Assembly (NCBI GenBank): GCA_963924555.1 | Contig: OZ004591.1 | Coordinates: forward strand, 2,356,001-2,420,000 | Direction: 5' to 3' | DNA length: 64,000 nt | Origin: Crambe crambe | Taxonomy: Eukaryota; Porifera; Demospongiae; Poecilosclerida; Crambeidae | In this document: positions 59,814-64,000 of the stretch, in pieces | How positions within the stretch are numbered: the stretch's first letter is position 1 | How the letters are laid out: every line of letters starts with the position of its first letter | Made by a program: the position numbers and the translations under genes | The notes under the pieces: generated by a model | Seen by the model: only the letters and a program-made list of their open reading frames with translations | The model's database searches: none | Told to the model about the DNA's origin: nothing

Positions 59814-62800
59814 ATGTCTGATCCATTGAATTTAGTGATAGAGCAACACTTGAAGGAAGGCATCCAGCATGGCTTCATTCCATCAGAAGTTGCCAACTGC
59901 CTAGCTTATGGAGTTCCGGGATCAGGGAAGACGTCTCTCCACTATTCTCTCTATGACCTCCCTGCACCGGAACTTCGCATCAGTACTGCATGCATCGAGC
60001 AAGCACAGAGAGCAGTGCTGGTCACAAGAAGCAGTGAAGATTCTTCATCTGAAATTGTGATATGCAAACCAGTGGAAGAACGGGATCTCAAAGAAATGCT
60101 TGCGAAAGAGATGACTGAAGAAAGGATAACCGAGCAAAAGAAAGAAGTATTTTCACAAATCGAGAAGACACTGAAGGAAAATTTTCCAGTGGAAGATCGC
60201 TCGACTCGACCCGTGTCACCTTCCACTCAAGAGCCTCCAGTGGAAGATCATCCACTGCAACACTTACTTCAGCCTGTTTCAATTCCAGGGCCTTCCCCCA
60301 CACCTGATGAAGAAGCTACTTCGCACTTAGTCATATCACCTCGAGTGAAATTGCAAGGAATGGATGAAATCCTGTATTTGATGCTCCACCCCACCCCAGC
60401 CAACCTACCACGACTGAGAAACCGCTTGGTGCAATTCATCGACAGTGGTGGACAGCCCAAGTTATTGGAGATGTTACCTGCATATCTCCGAAATCTCTCT
60501 GGTGTGATGCTTGTGCATCGTCTCTTGGAAAGCCTCAGCACCATGCCCAAGGCAGAATACTGCGATAAAGATGGCAAGCTGTTCGAGTTGGGTCACTTCA
60601 ACCTGACCAATCTGGAAATGTTGGTGAAGTGTGCACAGCTCTCTCGTTACCACCAGTCTCATCTGGCACTGCCTCATGTGGAGTACGATGATTCTCCTCC
60701 CGACATTGTAGTGGTGGGTACCTTCAAAGACCAGGAAGGCAAATGCAAGCAAACCAGGGAGGAGAAAAATGCTAAACTGGAGGTGGCATTTGAGCAGTTT
60801 GGCAAGAGCATCATCAGGCAATCGAATGGGGAGATCATCTTTGGTGTGGATGCCACCTCTCGCAGCGATCCTGTAATCTCGGAGCTAAGAGCTGCCTTGA
60901 AGCATATGAAGTGCCTGCACTACAAGTGCCCAATCCTGTGGTACCTCCTTGAGGTGGAGCTGAGGAAGCTGGGGAAGAAAGTTATTCCCAAAGAGTATGT
61001 CATGTCAATAGCCAAACAGTTGCATATCGAAATCACAGAATCGATAGAAGCTGCATTGCTGTTTTGGCATGAAATCAATCTCATCATGTATTTCCCCAAT
61101 ATTCTTCCTGAAGTTGTCATATTCCAGCCAGATGCCATGATTGGAATGATCAGTCAACTTTACGAGCAGCATATCAAGATCAGTGACACTGCTGAATGTG
61201 ATATTTCCTCTGAAGAAGATTTACGTTTTCGAGACCAAGCTGTCTTTAGTGATGATTATGCCTACCACATCAAAAATGAGACCATCCTGTCTGTGGACGA
61301 GCTCCTTCTTATCCTTCAGGACAGGAAGACCGTTGCAAAATTGCCTTCCAGTGATGACAGCTCCTCCCTGTATTTCATGCCCAGCCTTTTAGAAGAGTTG
61401 ACTGAAGAAGAGTTTGCTGCTTCTCGTTCTCAATTTGCTTCTCAACTTCCAGTTGCTTCATCTCTGCTGGTCTCTTTTCCCACTCCTGAGGTTCCTTCAG
61501 GTCTCTTTTGCACTTTCATATCTGATATAGTCTCTTCCAGTGAGTGCAAGATCCCTGACCTTGATAGTTCCACCAAGTTGTATAGGAACTTCATCTCCAT
61601 CACTCTCAGCATCAGCCCAGGTTCTTTCGGTACTCTCACTCTGTACAACACAGGAAAGGTTTTCTCCATCACTCCTTACTCCCTCTCCTCTTCTTCTTTC
61701 TTGCCAAAAGTGAAAAAGCTTGTTGCTAAAGCTCTTGATGCTTCTTGTAGGGTGTTGTCTTACAGAAAGCTTCACCAGTTCTCATTCCAGTGTGAGTGTG
61801 GCCAATCTCCTCCTCATGTTGCTCACCTTTCACCTGATGAGAAAGTGACCACTTGCTCTTTGGATACTGCTAAAGGTGGAAATGATCTTACAAAGAAGCA
61901 AATTCTGTGGACAGGTAGGTTCAGTGATAACTGTTTTTTTATTCCTCTCTAATAATATTTTGTTACTTGTTCCAGATCAGTGCAGTGATGTTGCATCTCA
62001 GACTGTTCCAGATCAGTGCAGTGATGTTGCATCTCAGACTGTGTGTAGCATGGAGACTTCAGTGAATGGTAAATAATGTACCTTTTACAAAGAATTATTG
62101 CCCCATTCTCCTGTATTCCTATTATGTCTCTTATTGCAATTTTATAATGTCATGTTTCCATTCATGTATATCTAGTCAGCAGGTACAAAAGTGAATTCTA
62201 CAGCAACCAAAGATGAGCATTTACTTTATGTATTTATCATACTATAGATAACCATCGAGGAATGGATGTAGTGGGATCATCCTCTTTCATCTATAGAGGA
62301 GAAGCTTCCACCTTTACTTGGAATAACCATGGCTTCAAGCTTCACCTTCTAGAAGGTGCATCTACTTCTGACATCACGGAATGTCCTATTCATCTCAAGG
62401 CAGCAATATCTGGGCAGTTCCAGTTTCCTGATGGTGCTGAGCTGGTGAGTGGTGTGTACCACATCCACAGTCCTGAGCAGTTGACCAAAACAACGACACT
62501 TGAAATCCAGCACTTCTCGTCTTCTGATTCTCAGAAAGAAATTGATGACCTTTGCTTTGTCTCCAGTAATAAAGACCAGCTTCCCTACCTCTTCTCCTTT
62601 TGTAAAGAAGGCATATTCTCCATTGGTAGTCGGTTTGGAGCCATTGAAACAAAAAGCTTTGGCAAGTTTGCAATTGTGAGAAGAAAGAAGAAAGGTTATT
62701 TTCCTCTCTTTCAGAGCAGCACTACTTCTCATAACTTGTATCAATCACATGTTTTGTATACAAAGAAAAATGACAGCAATTGGGTCATAACATATGCCAT

Positions 62801-64000
62801 CATTCAACAGGCTGAACTATATTCCAAGGTAACCACCACAAATATGAGCACAAGGAATTTTTATCATAACTTACTGTTATCCATCAGATACTGTTTGAGA
62901 AGTTTCCACAAGAGAGCCTATATGATTCAAGCAATCAGCAAGTCACTTTCACACAAAGTGAGATCTCACTCAATATCCCAGTAACTGGTGTGGCTGTCAA
63001 TATGTGGACCATTCAACCTTTGACTGCACCAGTAGTAAGTTTGTCTTCCATGCATTTTAGATCAGAGTTACAATTATCCTCTTTTTTAGATCACAAAAAA
63101 TGATGTTGATGCATTCAATACTGGCAAACAGTTACCATTTTGTGAACTGAATGTGTACAAAAATCCTAAAGATGTTTGGTCTCCTTTAAAGTATCATATT
63201 AATCTCCTTGGAGCCAAGAAACCTCAAGACTTCTTCGTCTTAAATTTTTCACCATCTGGTAAGCAATAATTTTACTTTGAGGTCATTAGCTTAAGATTCA
63301 GAGTTGAAATCTTGCTATGTGTTACAGATGCTTCAGCTAGTACAATGACTCAGGATACTTTCTCTTTGAAGACTTCTGTGAATGGTGTGTATTCTCCATC
63401 ACAATATCAATCAATTATAACGTTTCCTGTTTTATAACAGATTACCTTCGAGGAATGGATGTGATTGGATCAACTTCATTCATTTACAGAGGAGAAGCAT
63501 TCAGCTTCACCTGGAAGGACCATGGCTTCAAATTACACTTATCTGAGAATGCCTTACCTCCTGATATCTCTGAGTGCTTTATTAAAGTCAGGGCAGCTCT
63601 CTCTGGCCAGTTCCTGTTTCCTGATGGTTCTGAGTTGGTGAGTGGAATCTACTCCATTCACAGCTCTCACTCCTTCACTCGGTCAGTGACTGTGGAAATC
63701 GAGCACTTCAGCACCACTGACACACCAGAAGAAGCTGAAGAGCTATCCTTTGTCGTCAGCACTGGAGACCAACTGCCCTCTCAATTCCACCCACTTAAGG
63801 ATGGGATCTTTCCCATTCTCAGTCGATATGGAGCCATTGAAGTGCCACATTTTTGCAAGTATGGTGTCGCAAGGATAAGAAAGTCAAGAAGGTCAACGAG
63901 ACATGAGCAAGTGAATCAGGAGCAGAGTTATAGCAAATCTCGTAATCTATACAAAAGCTACCTTCTATTTGATGAGACTAATCCTGACAATAAGTGGGAA
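59814..64000 (+). CDS. Roc/COR-like GTPase - ZU5 - ZU5 (- Death) protein, copy B, truncated by window
   Basis: Exons 59814-61914, 61976-62068, 62248-62828, 62888-63034, 63090-63258, 63328-63384 and 63441-(64000). Each matches copy A in phase, and lengths differ only by multiples of three. MSDPLNLVIEQ is the conserved start; copy B alone has an in-frame ATG ten codons upstream (59784). P-loop GVPGSGKTS, DSGGQ and VVGTFKD are unchanged; VVGTFKD is preceded by Ile-Val instead of Ile-Leu. HFS motifs lie at 62511-62519 and 63704-63712. Differences concentrate in the Pro/Ser/Thr-rich insert. The Death domain should lie just beyond the window. Confidence 0.87.

Larger units (their letters stand above)
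48490..64000 (+). repeat. Segmental duplication, copy B
   Basis: Partner of 1809-16240; it continues past the window. All kelch and Roc/COR-ZU5 exons visible here keep their phase and splice sites. Confidence 0.93.

Noticed and set aside
1..64000. CRISPR arrays, bacterial operons, riboswitches, tRNA or rRNA genes
   Set aside because: No regular repeat-spacer pattern and no recognisable rRNA or tRNA sequence; intron-rich animal genes make prokaryotic systems implausible. tRNAs were checked only by eye.

Overview
This is animal nuclear DNA. Genes have many short exons with GT-AG introns, the sequence is AT-rich and full of small DNA transposons, and the main gene joins a Roc/COR-like GTPase module to two ZU5 domains and a Death domain. 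Large families of such proteins are typical of early-branching invertebrates. A sponge (demosponge) is my best guess, but that is inference; nothing here fixes the species.

Layout. (1) 1-1000: the 3' end of an unrecognised gene with a basic C-terminus. (2) 1809 to about 17.8 kb: unit A, with a six-exon kelch-repeat gene (2834-12002) followed about 60 bp later by a 14-exon gene for a 1503-aa Roc/COR-ZU5-ZU5-Death protein (12066-17471). A phase-compatible alternative last exon (17624-17814) would give this protein a transmembrane tail. (3) 18-35 kb: a graveyard of repeated, decayed exons of a succinyl-CoA ligase beta subunit (SUCLA2-like), mixed with block duplications, CATA microsatellites, two long hairpins and a degenerate satellite. 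(4) 35.7-45.1 kb: a P-like terminal-inverted-repeat (TIR) element, a broken hAT transposase, satellite-like repeats and a TA-flanked element carrying a cut-off transposase first exon. (5) 45.1-48 kb: a second decayed copy of the 5'-edge gene and a broken ITPA-like gene on the minus strand. (6) 48,490-64,000: unit B, a second copy of unit A about 47 kb downstream; its kelch gene is complete and its Roc/COR-ZU5 gene runs off the window.

How the genes relate. Kelch and Roc/COR-ZU5-Death genes lie head-to-tail in both units, and all exon phases are kept in both copies. Both therefore look like working genes that duplicated together. The domain order resembles PIDD1 (LRR-ZU5-ZU5-Death) with a Roc/COR GTPase module in place of the LRRs. 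Both ZU5 domains in both copies carry His-Phe-Ser at the same position; this is the tripeptide at which PIDD1 and UNC5CL cut themselves. This candidate self-cleaving, GTPase-controlled Death-domain platform is the most interesting system in the window. The rest is mostly transposons, pseudogenes and repeats that date the duplication.
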